Source: Coccinella septempunctata (taxonomy: Eukaryota > Arthropoda > Insecta > Coleoptera > Coccinellidae). Taken from it: DNA of 64,000 nt. The notes under the pieces were generated by a model. It was not told the origin of the DNA and did no database searches. It was given only the letters and a program-made list of their open reading frames with translations. This document shows positions 27,391-41,530 of this stretch, one piece after another (the stretch's first letter is position 1; each line of letters starts with the position of its first letter). The stretch covers positions 4,875,001-4,939,000 of the forward strand of contig NC_058198.1 of the NCBI RefSeq assembly GCF_907165205.1, written 5' to 3'. The position numbers and the translations under genes are program-made.

Positions 27391-27677
27391 AAATGCGAAG
27401 CCGCTTAAGGAATTCATTGTTATATAATACATTTGAATATTTGACAAGGCACACGGAGAAAAATTAATTATTCTCATTTATTCATGAATTAGCGAACTGA
27501 AGAACTTTCCTCAAACGTCCGTGGAAAGAATCCAATTTGGTTTTAGATTTATCGCCTCTTTAACGTATTACACGTGGAATGTCGGTAGAAGAGGCCTTCA
27601 GGTTATTCAAATTATCATTCTAACTAACATAAGACAAAAGGATTGAGATATCCTACGACTGTATATATCATACCCCA

Positions 27678-28051
27678 CCCATCTCGGCACAACCGTTCGG
27701 TCTTGAACCCAACTTTTTGGGAATTTTTCGTAGGTCAGTTTTCGAGTAGTTTTTCTTCCAGGATAATTATCGTAGATCTAAATGTGATACATATTCTGAT
27801 AGGGCAATTCTTCTAGTGATAAATCTAAGAATTTCACCCATCTCGGCGCACCGTTCGGTCTTGAGGAAATTCTAACTGAACCCAACTTTTTGGGAAATTT
27901 TCGAAGGTCAGCTTTCGAGTAGTTTTTCTTCCAGAATAATTATCGTAGACCTGAATGTGATACATATTTTGATAGAGAAATTCTTCTAGTAATAAATCTG
28001 AGAAGTTCATCCATCTCGGCGCAACCGTTCGGTCTTGAGGAATTCTCAAGT
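27678..28051. repeat. Short tandem repeat, about 2.2 copies of 159-174 bp
   Basis: The motif cccatctcgg followed by a C/G-containing ccgttcggtcttg core begins at about 27678, 27837 and 28010. The sequence between copies is nearly the same (for example gagtagtttttcttccag). The third copy is cut off where the 493-bp array starts. The copies differ by small indels, unlike the neighbouring array. Confidence 0.85.
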
Positions 28052-31000
28052 GAAATTTGCAATTTTTGAAAAATGCCATTTCCGAGATGAAAATCTAAAC
28101 GAAGGGAAATAGGCTCACGAAATTGCTTGGAATAGATTCAGCGTATTCGAAAACCTATATTTCCATACCAAACTTTCGAATATCCAACACTGTTTACGAG
28201 AAAATCAAATTTTTTGTTTTTCCACTTTTCATTTTCGAGTTCACTTTGAAGGGCTCTCTGGAGAGCAATTCTCTACTGAAACACGAACTGCTTGGTTTTC
28301 TGGAATCCACAAAAGAACTTCTATGCACTCCATATCCTATGACAGTAGTAGGATAACCTGATTTTTAAACAGAGGTGCAAATATGTCATTTTAGGGGGGT
28401 CTAACCCCTTGCTCATTTTTGACCCAAAAATTTGAAATTTTCGAAATCGAGTTTTTGTGCTAGGATCAAAGCCTCATCAACGCTGATTGCGAAACCGGAA
28501 ATCCCAATTGGATCAGACAAATATATCAGGAGATATCGCAGATTGAAATTTGCAATTTTTGAAAAATGCCATTTCCAAGATGAAAATCTAAACGAAGGGA
28601 GATAGGCTCACGAAATTGCTTGGAATAGATTCAGCGTATTCGAAAACCTATATTTCCATACCAAACTTTTGAATATCTAACACCGTTTACGAGAAAATCG
28701 AATTTTTTGTTTTTCCACTTTTCATTTTCGAGTTCACTTTGAAGGGCTCTCTAGAGAGCAATTCTTTACTGAAACACGAACTAGTTGGTTTTCTGGAATC
28801 CACAAAAGAACTTCTATGCACTCCATACCTTATAACAGTAGTAGGATAACCTGATTTTTAGACAGAGGTGCAAATATGTCATTTTAGGGGGGTCTAACCC
28901 CTTGCTCATTTTTGACCCAAAAATTTGAAATTTTCGAAATCGATTTTTTTTGCTAGGATCAAAGCCTCATCAACGCTGATTACGAAACCGGAATTCCCAA
29001 TTGGATCAGACAAATATAACAGGAGATATCGCAGATTGAAATTTGCAATTTTTGAAAAATGCCATTTCCAAGATGAAAATCTAAACGAAGGGGGATAGGC
29101 TCACGAAATTGCTTGGAATAGATTCAGCGTATTCGAAAACCTATATTTTCATAACAAACTTTCGAATATCCAACACTGTTTACGAGAAAATCAAATTTTT
29201 TGTTTTTCCACTTTTCATTTTCGAGTTCACTTTGAAGGGCTCTCTGGAGAGCAATTCTCTACTGAAACACGAACTGCTTGGTTTTCTGGAATCCACAAAA
29301 CAACTTCTATGCACTCCATATCCTATGACAGTAGTAGAATAACCTGATTTTTAGACAGAGGTGCAAATATGTCATTTTAGGGGGGTCTAACCCCTTGCTC
29401 ATTTTTGACCCAAAAATTTGAAATTTTCGAAATCGAGTTTTTGTGCTAGGATCAAAGCCTCATCAACGCTGATTGCGAAACCGGAAATCCCAATTGGATC
29501 AGACAAATATATCAGGAGATATCGCAGATTGAAATTTGCAATTTTTGAAAAATGCCATTTCCAAGATGAAAATCTAAACGAAGGGAGATAGGCTCACGAA
29601 ATTGCTTGGAATAGATTCAGCGTATTCGAAAACCTATATTTCCATACCAAACTTTTGAATATCTAACACCGTTCACGAGAAAATCGAATTTTTTGTTTTT
29701 CCACTTTTCATTTTCGAGTTCACTTTGAAGGGCTCTCTAGAGAGCAATTCTCTACTGAAACACGAACTAGTTGGTTTTCTGGAATCCACAAAAGAACTTC
29801 TATGCACTCCATACCTTATAACAGTAGTAGGATAACCTGATTTTTAGACAGAGGTGCAAATATGTCATTTTAGGGGGGTCTAACCCCTTGCTCATTTTTG
29901 ACCCAAAAATTTGAAATTTTCGAAATCGAGTTTTTGTGCTAGGATCAAAGCCTCATCAACGCTGATTACGAAACCGGAAATCCCAATTGGATCAGACAAA
30001 TATAACAGGAGATATCGCAGATTGAAATTTGCAATTTTTGAAAAATGCCATTTCCAAGATGAAAATCTAAACGAAGGGGGATAGGCTCACGAAATTGCTT
30101 GGAATAGATTCAGCGTATTCGAAAACCTATATTTTCATACCAAACTTTCGAATATCCAACACTGTTTACGAGAAAATCAAATTTTTTGTTTTTCCACTTT
30201 TCATTTTCGAGTTCACTTTGAAGGGCTCTCTGGAGAGCAATTCTCTACTGAAACACGAACTGCTTGGTTTTCTGGAATCCACAAAACAACTTCTATGCAC
30301 TCCATATCCTATGACAGTAGTAGGATAACCTGATTTTTAAACAGAGGTGCAAATATGTCATTTTAGGGGGGTCTAACCCCTTGCTCATTTTTGACCCAAA
30401 AATTTGAAATTTTCGAAATCGAGTTTTTGTGCTAGGATCAAAGCCTCATCAACGCTGATTACGAAACCGGAAATCCCAATTGGATCAGACAAATATAACA
30501 GGAGATATCGCAGATTGAAATTTGCAATTTTTGAAAAATGCCATTTCCAAGATGAAAATCTAAACGAAGGGAGATAGGCTCACGAAATTGCTTGGAATAG
30601 ATTCAGCGTATTCGAAAACCTATATTTTCATACCAAACTTTCGAATATCCAACACTGTTTACGAGAAAATCAAATTTTTTGTTTTTCCACTTTTCATTTT
30701 CGAGTTCACTTTGAAGGGCTCTCTGGAGAGCAATTCTCTACTGAAACACGAACTGCTTGGTTTTCTGGAATCCACAAAACAACTTCTATGCACTCCATAT
30801 CCTATGACAGTAGTAGGATAACCTGATTTTTAAACAGAGGTGCAAATATGTCATTTTAGGGGGGTCTAACCCCTTGCTCATTTTTGACCCAAAAATTTGA
30901 AATTTTCGAAATCGAGTTTTTGTGCTAGGATCAAAGCCTCATCAACGCTGATTACGAAACCGGAAATCCCAATTGGATCAGACAAATATATCAGGAGATA

Positions 31001-32597
31001 TCGCAGATTGAAATTTGCAATTTTTGAAAAATGCCATTTCCAAGATGAAAATCTAAACGAAGGGAGATAGGCTCACGAAATTGCTTGGAATAGATTCAGC
31101 GTATTCGAAAACCTATATTTCCATACCAAACTTTTGAATATCTAACACCGTTTACGAGAAAATCGAATTTTTTGTTTTTCCACTTTTCATTTTCGAGTTC
31201 ACTTTGAAGGGCTCTCTGGAGAGCAATTCTCTACTGAAACACGAACTGCTTGGTTTTCTGGAATCCACAAAACAACTTCTATGCACTCCATATCCTATGA
31301 CAGTAGTAGGATAACCTGATTTTTAGACAGAGGTGCAAATATGTCATTTTAGGGGGGTCTAACCCCTTGCTCATTTTTGACCCAAAAATTTGAAATTTTC
31401 GAAATCGAGTTTTTGTGCTAGGATCAAAGCCTCATCAACGCTGATTACGAAACCGGAAATCCCAATTGGATCAGACAAATATAACAGGAGATATCGCAGA
31501 TTGAAATTTGCAATTTTTGAAAAATGCCATTTCCAAGATGAAAATCTAAACGAAGGGAGGTAGGCTCACGGGATTGCTTGGAATAGATTCAGCGTATTCG
31601 AAAACCTATATTTTCATACCAAACTTTCGAATATCCAACACTGTTTACGAAAAAATAAAATTTTTTGTTTTTCCACTTTTCATTTTCGAGTTCACTTTGA
31701 AGAGCTCTCTGGAGAGCAATTCTCTACTGAAACACGAACTGCTTGGTTTTCTGGAATCCACAAAACAACTTCTATGCACTCCATATCCTATGACAGTAGT
31801 AGGATAACCTGATTTTTAGACAGAGGTGCAAATATGTCATTTTAGGGGGGTCTAACCCCATGCTCATTTTTGACCCAAAAATTTGAAATTTTCGAAATCG
31901 AGTTTTTGTGCTAGGATCAAGGCCTCATCAACGCTGATTACGAAACCGGAAATCCCAATTGGATCAGACAAATATATCAGGAGATATCGCAGATTGAAAT
32001 TTGCAATTTTTGAAAAATGCCATTTCCAAGATGAAAATCTAAACGAAGGGAGATAGGCTCACGAAATTGCTTGGAATAGATTCAGCGTATTCGAAAACCT
32101 ATATTTCCATACCAAACTTTTGAATATCTAACACCGTTTACGAGAAAATCGAATTTTTTGTTTTTCCACTTTTCATTTTCGAGTTCACTTTGAAGGGCTC
32201 TCTGGAGAGCAATTCTCTACTGAAACACGAACTGCTTGGTTTTCTGGAATCCACAAAACAACTTCTATGCACTCCATATCCTATGACAGTAGTAGGATAA
32301 CCTGATTTTTAGACAGAGGTGCAAATATGTCATTTTAGGGGGGTCTAACCCCTTGCTCATTTTTGACCCAAAAATTTGAAATTTTCGAAACCGAGTTTTT
32401 GTGCTAGGATCAAAGCCTCATCAACGCTGATTACGAAACCGGAAATGCCAATTGGATCAGACAAATATAACAGGAGATATCGCAGATTGAAATTTGCAAT
32501 TTTTGTAAAATGCCATTTCCAAGATGAAAATCTCGAGGAAAATCTAAACGAAGGGAGATAGGCTCACCAAATTGCTTGGAACGGATTCAGCTTAGTA
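28052..32597. repeat. Satellite-like array of 493-bp units with two subtypes
   Basis: The start motif gaaatttgcaatttttg recurs at 28052, 28545, 29038, 29531, 30024, 30517, 31010, 31503, 31996 and 32489. The spacing is exactly 493 bp every time, so there are nine full units and a truncated tenth. Type A units have ttcgaatatccaac, ctctggagag, gaactgctt and catatcctatgac. Type B units have tttgaatatctaac, ctctagagag, gaactagtt and cataccttataac. The order is A, B, A, B, A, A, hybrid, A, hybrid, where a hybrid has a B first half and an A second half. A 77-codon frame occurs only in A units, because a CGA codon there is TGA in B units. I regard it as non-coding. Each unit also holds a small inverted repeat (aggggggtctaacccct). 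Confidence 0.95.
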
Positions 32598-35500
32598 TCT
32601 TGGAATCTATATGATTCTAATCGGAAATCTTTTTTATGGTATAGAACTAATTTTGATAAAGATTATAGTTTCCAAATGATGCTGTTATTTGAGGAGAACT
32701 TGGAAACGTTACAAAATATAATGTTACAACGGAAGACAATTGGACCATACACTATACCTATAGAACTTTTTTCTTGCAAACTGCCTGTGATATTTGGCTG
32801 GAGAGAACTTTTACACCCTATTTATACAATCCAAAATCCAACTGCTTTCTACATTCCAACATCCCTTAAGCCAGATCATTGAGTACTCAATGTCCAGATG
32901 CTTTAACATTAGTGGTTACTTGAAGAATTTATCTTCTTAAGAATGCATTCAACGAGTACTCGGGAAAATAATCTAACAATTCGTTGCCGAAGGTTTTATG
33001 ATGTAGACTAACGGAACACACTAACTGGATTTCTAGCCCTAACAGCATAGATTATTTTAATGGGGAGCTCTTCTTAACATACATAGAATTTTCACATACC
33101 TTGTTAATTCATTCTGTTCAGATAAAAAGTCTCGTTCCAACACATCTGACCTATTTGAATTAAATTATCCTATCGAACTGATATGGCATTTTTTCGTGTA
33201 AACTGACGAAGTTAGCGGAGCGGACCTAACTTAATTAGGGCAATTGACCCAAGCTGGATTAGCAGTTGGATTTTAAGGTTAGCTTTCGTGGATAAGAATC
33301 ACCAAAAATTCAAGCATAGTTGGTAATATCATCGAAACTTCTCGAACTCGCGAAAAACATTTTAAGATCCTCAGGGCAGAAGCTCGCTTTATTCAAAATG
33401 TTTATTCAATTTTCATTAGGAATAATTAAAATTAAGAATATATTGAATACTCTCGAAATAAGGAACCTTTGAGTTGAATCTGCAGACTCTCGTGGTCAAC
33501 CTACCGTTAAACGTGAGAACGTGTGAAACGAGACTAACGATTTAGCTAAATAATTGATTTAAATGAGGAACCGATTGAAACATGTACAGTGATCATTTCT
33601 ACCGCAGAAAATCATCACGTATTTGTTTTTCAAACCATCTCTTTCGATCATTAGATCGGCAGAAATAATGCGGAATCATGAAGAAGGTATATCTATCGAT
33701 TGGTTGCCACAACGCAGAGCTGATTTTGCTTGAATATTTTTATTATGTACCTTGATTCAGGATAGGGTTCACTTTTTCTATTATTTTTGTAAACTACCTA
33801 ATAGATTAATTGTTATTCCTTATGAATTCGAGACAGACTGAAGTGAACGAAGGATATTTGTATTTCACCACATAATGAAGTGGTTAAAATATTCGTGGTC
33901 CTTGCAAAAACTGCTCTGTCTGTAGATCATTTACAATTGAATGTACACGTTGGAAAGAAGGCAACATAAAAAGAACAAGTGTCAATCATATACATTACAG
34001 AGGACTAGAATAGCAGTGCATCAACAAAATAGGCGCTATTGCGTCTTGGTGGCCTGAAAATCCGGTTTCCATCGACTTCTTTCATACTTATCAGTTGAAC
34101 AAGTGAGCATGGTCAAAATCATTCACGCTGTCTCTCGTCAGCTATCTGAATATGATATACTATCATCGAGTAAGGACAACTAAATCTACTGTTCAGAAGA
34201 CAGTTGACGTATTAGACACCCACGTTAAGAATATGAAATGGAGTAGGTAAGAGCTCCCGACCAGGAAGGTATTCATATATTCATTTTGTCGAAGACAACT
34301 CCGCTTTCCCCTATGGGAATTTGAGCTTCTACTCCTGTAGAAAACCAGAATTAAATTTAAAAATGGACTTGTTTGGATTGTTAACTCAATCCTCCCTCAA
34401 AAAAAATTTTATTAATCATTCCAAAAGAAATTGGGAAAATTTACACAACCTTCAACTTCCTGTTTTCATTGTCGGGTTCCAACAATCAGTCTTGGTCTTT
34501 CACTCGACTCAACCATGATGTCGATTATCGAATCGAACTAATTATTCATTTAAAAATTAGAATTTTCATGTTGAGAAATTATGGTTAGTGATAATTTCTT
34601 TATGTATTTACTCAAATGATGAAGAAGACAATAGAAAAATAATAATCGCCAAATTCATTGTTCGTCATATTTTTCTACAACATGAATTTTATTCAATTTT
34701 CTCCGATAATCTCATTGATCTATGAAAGGTTGTATTGTTACCCACTATAATCCTCTTATTGGAGTGAAAATCTGAGAATTTGAACCTCAGGAACTAACAC
34801 CTCACATTCAACAAATAGAATGATTCTGTTGGGAGAAATTTTGCTAATTACGAAATATTTCACATAGATTCCTATCTCAAATAATCGCTGTGGATTTTTG
34901 AATATTATCTGATATGCAAAGTACTTATTATAAAACTGAGAACACTTCGGGCATTTCAAGATTTCTCATTCGTTAACCAACGGCTCATTAAATAGTTAAA
35001 CGAATTATGACTATGTCTTCAACATCCAGAGTACTTCAAGAATTCAAATTCTCGTCGGGGTAGAAATGTCTACATGAAAAACAATTTGGTTCGAAGAACG
35101 TGGAAAATTAATTTTCTTGGCCTGATTGTAAACGTGAATACTACACTTTTGGCTCGCACCGTGTTATTACCATTGGGAATTTGAGACTCCTGCTTGGAAT
35201 AAACAAGATATGATACCAAACGATTTCGAATCGACTCAAACCTAACAGCAAACCGTTTGATCCTTCGCATATGACACATAAATCCGCATACTAGTGTGAA
35301 TTCCATCGTATTATTTTACATAAGCAAAACATGACACTACTACGTTTTGTAATGCTTGAAATACGACCAAGTTCGTGTGGACAAAAGCTCGATTAGAAGA
35401 AATCCATGCAAAATATGCGAAAAAATATGATAATTGTTACAAAGTATCATGTCTCAATCGTCATTCACGTCAGGCAAAATGGGCTGATCAAATTTCCATC

Positions 35501-38500
35501 AGATATTCTACTATTGTGTAACGTGATACGTAGGTAACTGTTCCTAGAAAAAGTTGCAGTTTTCCAGTAAATGCAACGCCTTCACCCAAAAGGAGAACAA
35601 AGTTCATTCCGCGAAAAAATAATAATTGCTAGCATCGCAGCCCACAGCATTTTCAAACTTCAACTGAAAATGCAAAATAATTTCGTATTAATGTTTAACG
35701 CCAAAAAAGTTCCCTATTCCGCTGTATTTTGTGTGAGTTCTATGGAAGTTCCCCAATTTTTTTAGGAGCAAATAAATGAGCTTAAAAATTTTCAGTATCC
35801 GCACGATGCAAATTAATCAAATTCAAAGAGGATACAAAAATCAAAACAGAATAATGCAGTTGTTATCTAAAAATAATTAATGCAGCCACAAAGGAAGTAG
35901 CATTATTTATAATTAATACTGTAATATGAATGGGTTACAGTCGGTAACAACTTCTAAGGCAGGAGTCAATGCGAAACAATTACAAACACCCACGATCACC
36001 CTGTTGGGTGTTGACGTTCTTGCCATTTATTTCAAGATCAGTGCACACCAAAAGCAGTGAATGAAGTCCTCATCGAAATGCTTTCAAGGAAGGAAGCAGA
36101 ATTGACTTTTGAATTCGGTGAAACTCGAGTAAATCTCCGACTTCTGAAATAATTCGGAAAATGTCTTATTTCATGGAAATTTTTTGTGAAATGTACACCT
36201 CTTGGCTGTTACTACAATCAGATCCCTGTACGGGGCAGTTTTCTGGGGTAAATCTCTAGCTTCCTAGAGAATTGGTTCAATCAGAGCTCCATCGAACTTT
36301 GCTTCTAACCATATCCAAAAAATATAGATCAGAAGCAAGCAATATTCTAACCGTCTGTGTTTTTCAATCCACCACTAGTGAGTTCTGGGTGACTACAGAT
36401 AAGATTGTTAAATATTACGAGTAAACTTCGAAAAATATGCTTCTGCAGCAATTTTTGTGTTTCTCCATCGAATATAAATGATTAGGAAGTGTCTCAATCA
36501 TCTATCAAGTGTTAAAGCAGGTATTTTCTATATGAAGATCGAACATCATTATAGATGCCTAAGCAGCGGAATGAAAGTGCTTCTTCAAATGCCATAGTTA
36601 CGATTTATCTCTTTATTGTAATGCAGTTATCAGTTTAACTCGCGCGTTTGAATAATTGTACATTTCCTTTTACTGGATTCGTCAGAAACTCCATGACACT
36701 CCATCTTTATTAACTAGAGAGTTATTGATTGTCGTTCTTCTTTATGCTACAGGAGTGAATCAACTGGTGAGGAATGATGATAGCTTTTCTTCATCATTTG
36801 ACTAATGATTTCATGAACGACTGCTTGGATAATTAAGACAGTGCAACTAGATGATGTATTTCCGAGTTTAGTACCGAAGAGTTTCATTGAAACTTCGCAC
36901 TCAATACAATGAGTATTCATGAGAGCTCATACTTGGAGTTCCATAAATCCAACACTGTCACCAGCAATAAAATCGCTCCTCAGCTTCAATACGAATGTTT
37001 GCGGGCTATATGCACTCTCAATCTTCAAAATCTTACATGCTTTGAGGAACCACATTGCTGATTATGTTTATTTTCGAAAATCTATATAGGAAGCCTTATG
37101 TGGGATCAAATCTCGAATTTGGATAGAAGATTAGCGCGGTTCGACCCAACAACCAAAAACGTTTCGGATGATCGATCGGGCAATCCAGTTTTCTTGAAAA
37201 CCGGCGGCATGTCTACCGAACATCCTGTACGGTCTGGATTTCTTTCCATTCAAAAATAGATCCAATATGAGGTGTTCCTTCCTTGAAACTCATTAATGAA
37301 ACATGAGTTATGAGTAATCAATTTCAATGTCATAAAATGAGAGATAACTGGGCATGTGCTGGCCGATCGATTCACCCAAGAAATCGAATAATCCTTCTGC
37401 ATCTTGAATTGTGAGAACGCACAGACTGGACCTGTCTTGTGGATGTTATTATTTTTAGACCGGATGTTCAAGATTCATTCCATTAGGTGACAGTAGACGT
37501 AGTGGTCTAGATGTCACTACTACGCGAACTCGTGTTCTTCCATACATATTTTCGGATGGTATTCCTGTTTTTTTATTTCATATTACGTTTTGTTTCTAGC
37601 GTTGTGCTCGAAGAGCCTTAAATGCGCTCATCCATAACTGATTTAAGAACCTTGGAATCCAATTTTGCTTTGGAAAATTGAAATCTATTGTTGTAGTTGA
37701 AGTTTCACTCCTCGAGTTCTCAAAGTTTCACACTCAAAATGAATTTGAGAAGGTTTATTCATTTCTTATAGCCAGTTCCCTAATCAATCTTGAAATCCCA
37801 TCGATTTAAAGTTTCCTTCAGTTTCTCTTTTTAGTAGGAGTAAAGAAGTTTCAAACTTGAAGGTATTTTGTAACTGGCTGTTAGTGTTCGATTCCAAGTT
37901 CCAAGCTTCTTGATTCGGAATGATAAACCAAAATTGAAGAGGTGATCGTCTCTTGCGAAATCTATTTGCATAACATAAGAATTCAGTGTACCAAATTCTG
38001 TAATCCCACTAAAAAGTTATGTGTTCTAAGTCGGATAGTTACCTTCGCATAACTCCTACATTTGTACCGAAACTACCTACGAATTGTGTGTTATCAACTA
38101 CATAAGCTATTAGTTAACAATATCCAGGTGATTATGCGGGATAGTAGGTAGTAATAAGGATAATGCAGATCTGAATTTGCATCATAAATCGTATTTTTGT
38201 GAGACGCATTGTATTAATCGACGAATTTTGAAAAATAACGTACGTTGGTCATTTGGTAACTTGTCTCAGTGCATAAATGAGTTCATTCCAGATGCCAGAA
38301 CTCCTCAACCATTCCGTTGAAATGAAATGAATAAGCTCCCACCTAATATGTGTATAATGAACTTATAATCCATAACAGAAGATTGAATAGATCTCCTTGT
38401 CTGCAACTACATTATTAGATTATGGTTATGGACATTGTCACGTATTTATGTCAAAAGACTAACATGATTTGAAAATATGAATTTTCCTTGTTTTTGTTAC

Positions 38501-38587
38501 GAAAGTTAAGTATGAAAAATGGAAAAACTTTAAATTTTCTTCAATTCACTCAAGTTTTAAATATTCATAAGCTATTTGTCAGGACAG

Positions 38588-38613
38588 AATACGATCTTTG
38601 AAAAGATCGTATT
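38588..38613. repeat. Perfect 11-bp inverted repeat
   Basis: AATACGATCTT and its exact reverse complement flank a 4-base spacer (tgaa), forming a short hairpin. It is isolated, with no T-run or gene end beside it. Confidence 0.7.
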
Positions 38614-40579
38614 ATATTTAATTGAAATAATTTCGAATTTACATCGGTTTTTCAGAAGTATTAATGCTGCAATGTTCAAATACAAGATTCCATTGGATAT
38701 CAGCCATTACTTGAAGTATACGAAGGAGGGAGCACAGTCCTAAATGAATATGTACTTGCAAAACCAACATCCTCAACAGTAGAGAGGCATACAAAGTGCT
38801 CAATTAAGATGTTGGTAACCGACTCTAGCATTGGTTTCGATTAGTCTCAGGAAATAATCCTGGTAATACCCAATAAATTAATTATGCATTAACGCCGGTC
38901 ACGCGAATTCATCAGGTATGAATAGGACGTGAAGAATAATGGAGAAAATCTGAAAATGACTGCGAAAACTCACGTGTAACGGTTGTGGAAATAACAAAGA
39001 TGCGACTATTGATGCTGGTTCTCCTATGAATAATTCAATAAAATCGATTATTTCCTCGCACTGACGACCCATTCAATGCAATGTGCTCAAGTTGAAATTG
39101 AAATCTCAACAGCAGATCTACAAGAAGTTTTCTTAGAGAAGAACTTGTAATACCTGATAACTCTTCCAGAAGTCGAAAAGGACTTGACAGTTTTTGAAGA
39201 AACTCTTAATAAATACACAAAGGAGCAGAAAAATCCCTGAATTCATGAAATACTTCTAAACACCAGTTTTCATGGTTGAAAAAAAAACTGAAATAAATGT
39301 GAATGTGACTTAATTATTTCCATCTAAACTAAGAACTCAATTTCAAGGTAAATCAGAATCCCATCAACTTTAACAAGGGGAAATTGTGGCAATTTTTCCG
39401 AATGAAATAGCTTTGCTGCGTTTTCCAGACAGTTCGAAGTATCGATGTGAATGCGAAATTCGAAAACGCTCGTTTTCAGTTCAATTTAAATTCCAGTCGA
39501 ATAACCCTTCATGAGAACTGGGACAATTTAATGATTTCCAAACGTTTATACGAATGAATTTTCATATCAGTGTCAAACATGAGAATATCCAAGGTATTGA
39601 AGGCTTGTCCCACATTTTCTCGATATAGTCAAACAGAAAAACACTTATTACTTCAATCCAATCAGTATATCTTCTGTACGCATCTCGATTTGATTCGAAA
39701 AAATTTAACGAGAAAGAGACAAGACACGGCATAATTAGTGCTTACTTTTAGCATGAAGTGAAATGCTGCAAGATTTAATTATCAACTTCCTTCGGCCTTT
39801 TACTCATCCGAAATAGAAATGTACCAACATTCGATGATTTACATTTATGATCTTCAATGGTAATTAGTTAGCGAGTTACAGTTCGTTCAAGGAGGATAAA
39901 TGAACCATTTTATAGACGCCCACGCTAACAGTTAGCTATCAGCTCATTTATTCGCCATAGAGCGCTAAGAGCCTTTTAATGATAGTATAATTATCGCCAC
40001 ACATCGGGAGATGATACGTCCACTTTTTTTCACCGAAGAAAATAAGTTTCTTCTAACCGATGACAATAAGATCGTCACTTTTTCTGAGAACACAACAGAA
40101 ATAATGAAATTACATAAATGTACCGATCAGAAATTCGCGATATATTCTGGGAATTGGTTGAAATGTTCATTTGATTCATCGAATAATTTGGAATACACTG
40201 CATATCGCCGAGTTTCAGCGAATTCGTATATATTTCAAGGTCCTTTCACATTTGCTACTTGGAAAGTGCAAAACATTACAAGATCTACATTTCCATTTGT
40301 AGAATATGCGTTAACCTTAGCTTGTTTATTTCTTCGGCGCTACTCCCACAAAAGCAAAAGGTAAAGGTTCAATCCCATATAGAGGACCCAAATTTTCGTT
40401 GAGGGAGAGTACAATAACTGATTTTCATTATCGGAATTTAGTTCCTTCTATTTATTACATGACAATTTTTTATGTTGGCGTTACAAGAACCAAAACAACT
40501 TTCTTCCATGTGCAATTGACTTTTTTCAAGAACAAATGTTTCTGTAAAATACTGAGTGAATCCATGTAGGTTTGTTTGC

Positions 40580-40597
40580 TTGTGTGTGTGTGTGTGG
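40580..40597. repeat. TG dinucleotide microsatellite
   Basis: About nine TG repeats on the plus strand between two unclassified open frames. Confidence 0.85.
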
Positions 40598-41530
40598 TTC
40601 TCGATAATATAACATGTCGTTGACATCAATCGACGAAAAGCAAATATAGCGTTCATTTGCATCTGACTATTGTCGACGTTTGTACTTTGTAATCCGTATA
40701 AAACTTCGCTGTACGATTACGAACGGAGAAAATTTTCGATCCTCAATTATGCCCGACCCAAATGTACCATTGCCGACGCTTTCTTCTACGCTGAACACAC
40801 TCCAGACCACCTCTGGCAATGGTGGAAGTAATTACCCAAGTTTTAATTGCTACTTTAATCGTCGTATAGCTGGGCTGATTGAGAAAGCCATTCTCGGGTT
40901 ATCGCCATTAAAAATGAAGGCAAAAAGTGCGGAAAATTCAATAAAACGACAGGAACCCATAATTTTGTTCGATAGCAGTATCTTCAATACAACGAAAAAC
41001 ACTTTACAATACAAGGCGAAACAGTAGAAAGATATGACTATGTGCAACATTATTATTCAGTTTTCGCTGAACGAAGTTTCGCAAAATTGTGAAGAACCGT
41101 ATCAATGTTGAAAATTTTTCCAAAAACATCGATGTTTCGTTTGCATCCCTAGCTGCTTCCGACCTTTGGAATGTTCATCTGGCATTATATTTCGTTTTTC
41201 CTTGCGTCGTTCATTCTCCCGTTATGCGAGACCGATTGTAAAACCTGAGCTTTTAATAAATTACTGTCATTATTCTATTCCGGATAGATACACCATTCCT
41301 TCATATTAATTTAGAAAAAAGCATGACTACACCAGGACCTGCATCCAGATACCATAGGACTTCGGCATCTAATGCGACCAAGTTATTGCGAAGAAATTAA
41401 CATCGTCGATAACGCGGACAAGCCGGTACAACTCGTAGAATTCGATATTAATTCCTCAAACAAGTTTCTGAATACTAATTTTGCCTGATCGTCATCTCGT
41501 TCGCACATTTAAATACGCAATGCCCTAGCC

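Larger units (their letters stand above)
32598..41522. other. Long gene-poor region, nothing identified
   Basis: AT-rich DNA with no supported exon chain. Two plus-strand frames of 117 and 115 codons (40011-40364 and 40680-41027) are open from an ATG, but they have no recognisable domain and are about the length expected by chance in this amount of AT-rich sequence. Confidence 0.4.

Noticed and set aside
40011..41027. Two successive plus-strand frames of 117 and 115 codons
   Set aside because: They have no domain, no shared splice structure, and lengths expected by chance in about 64 kb of AT-rich DNA.
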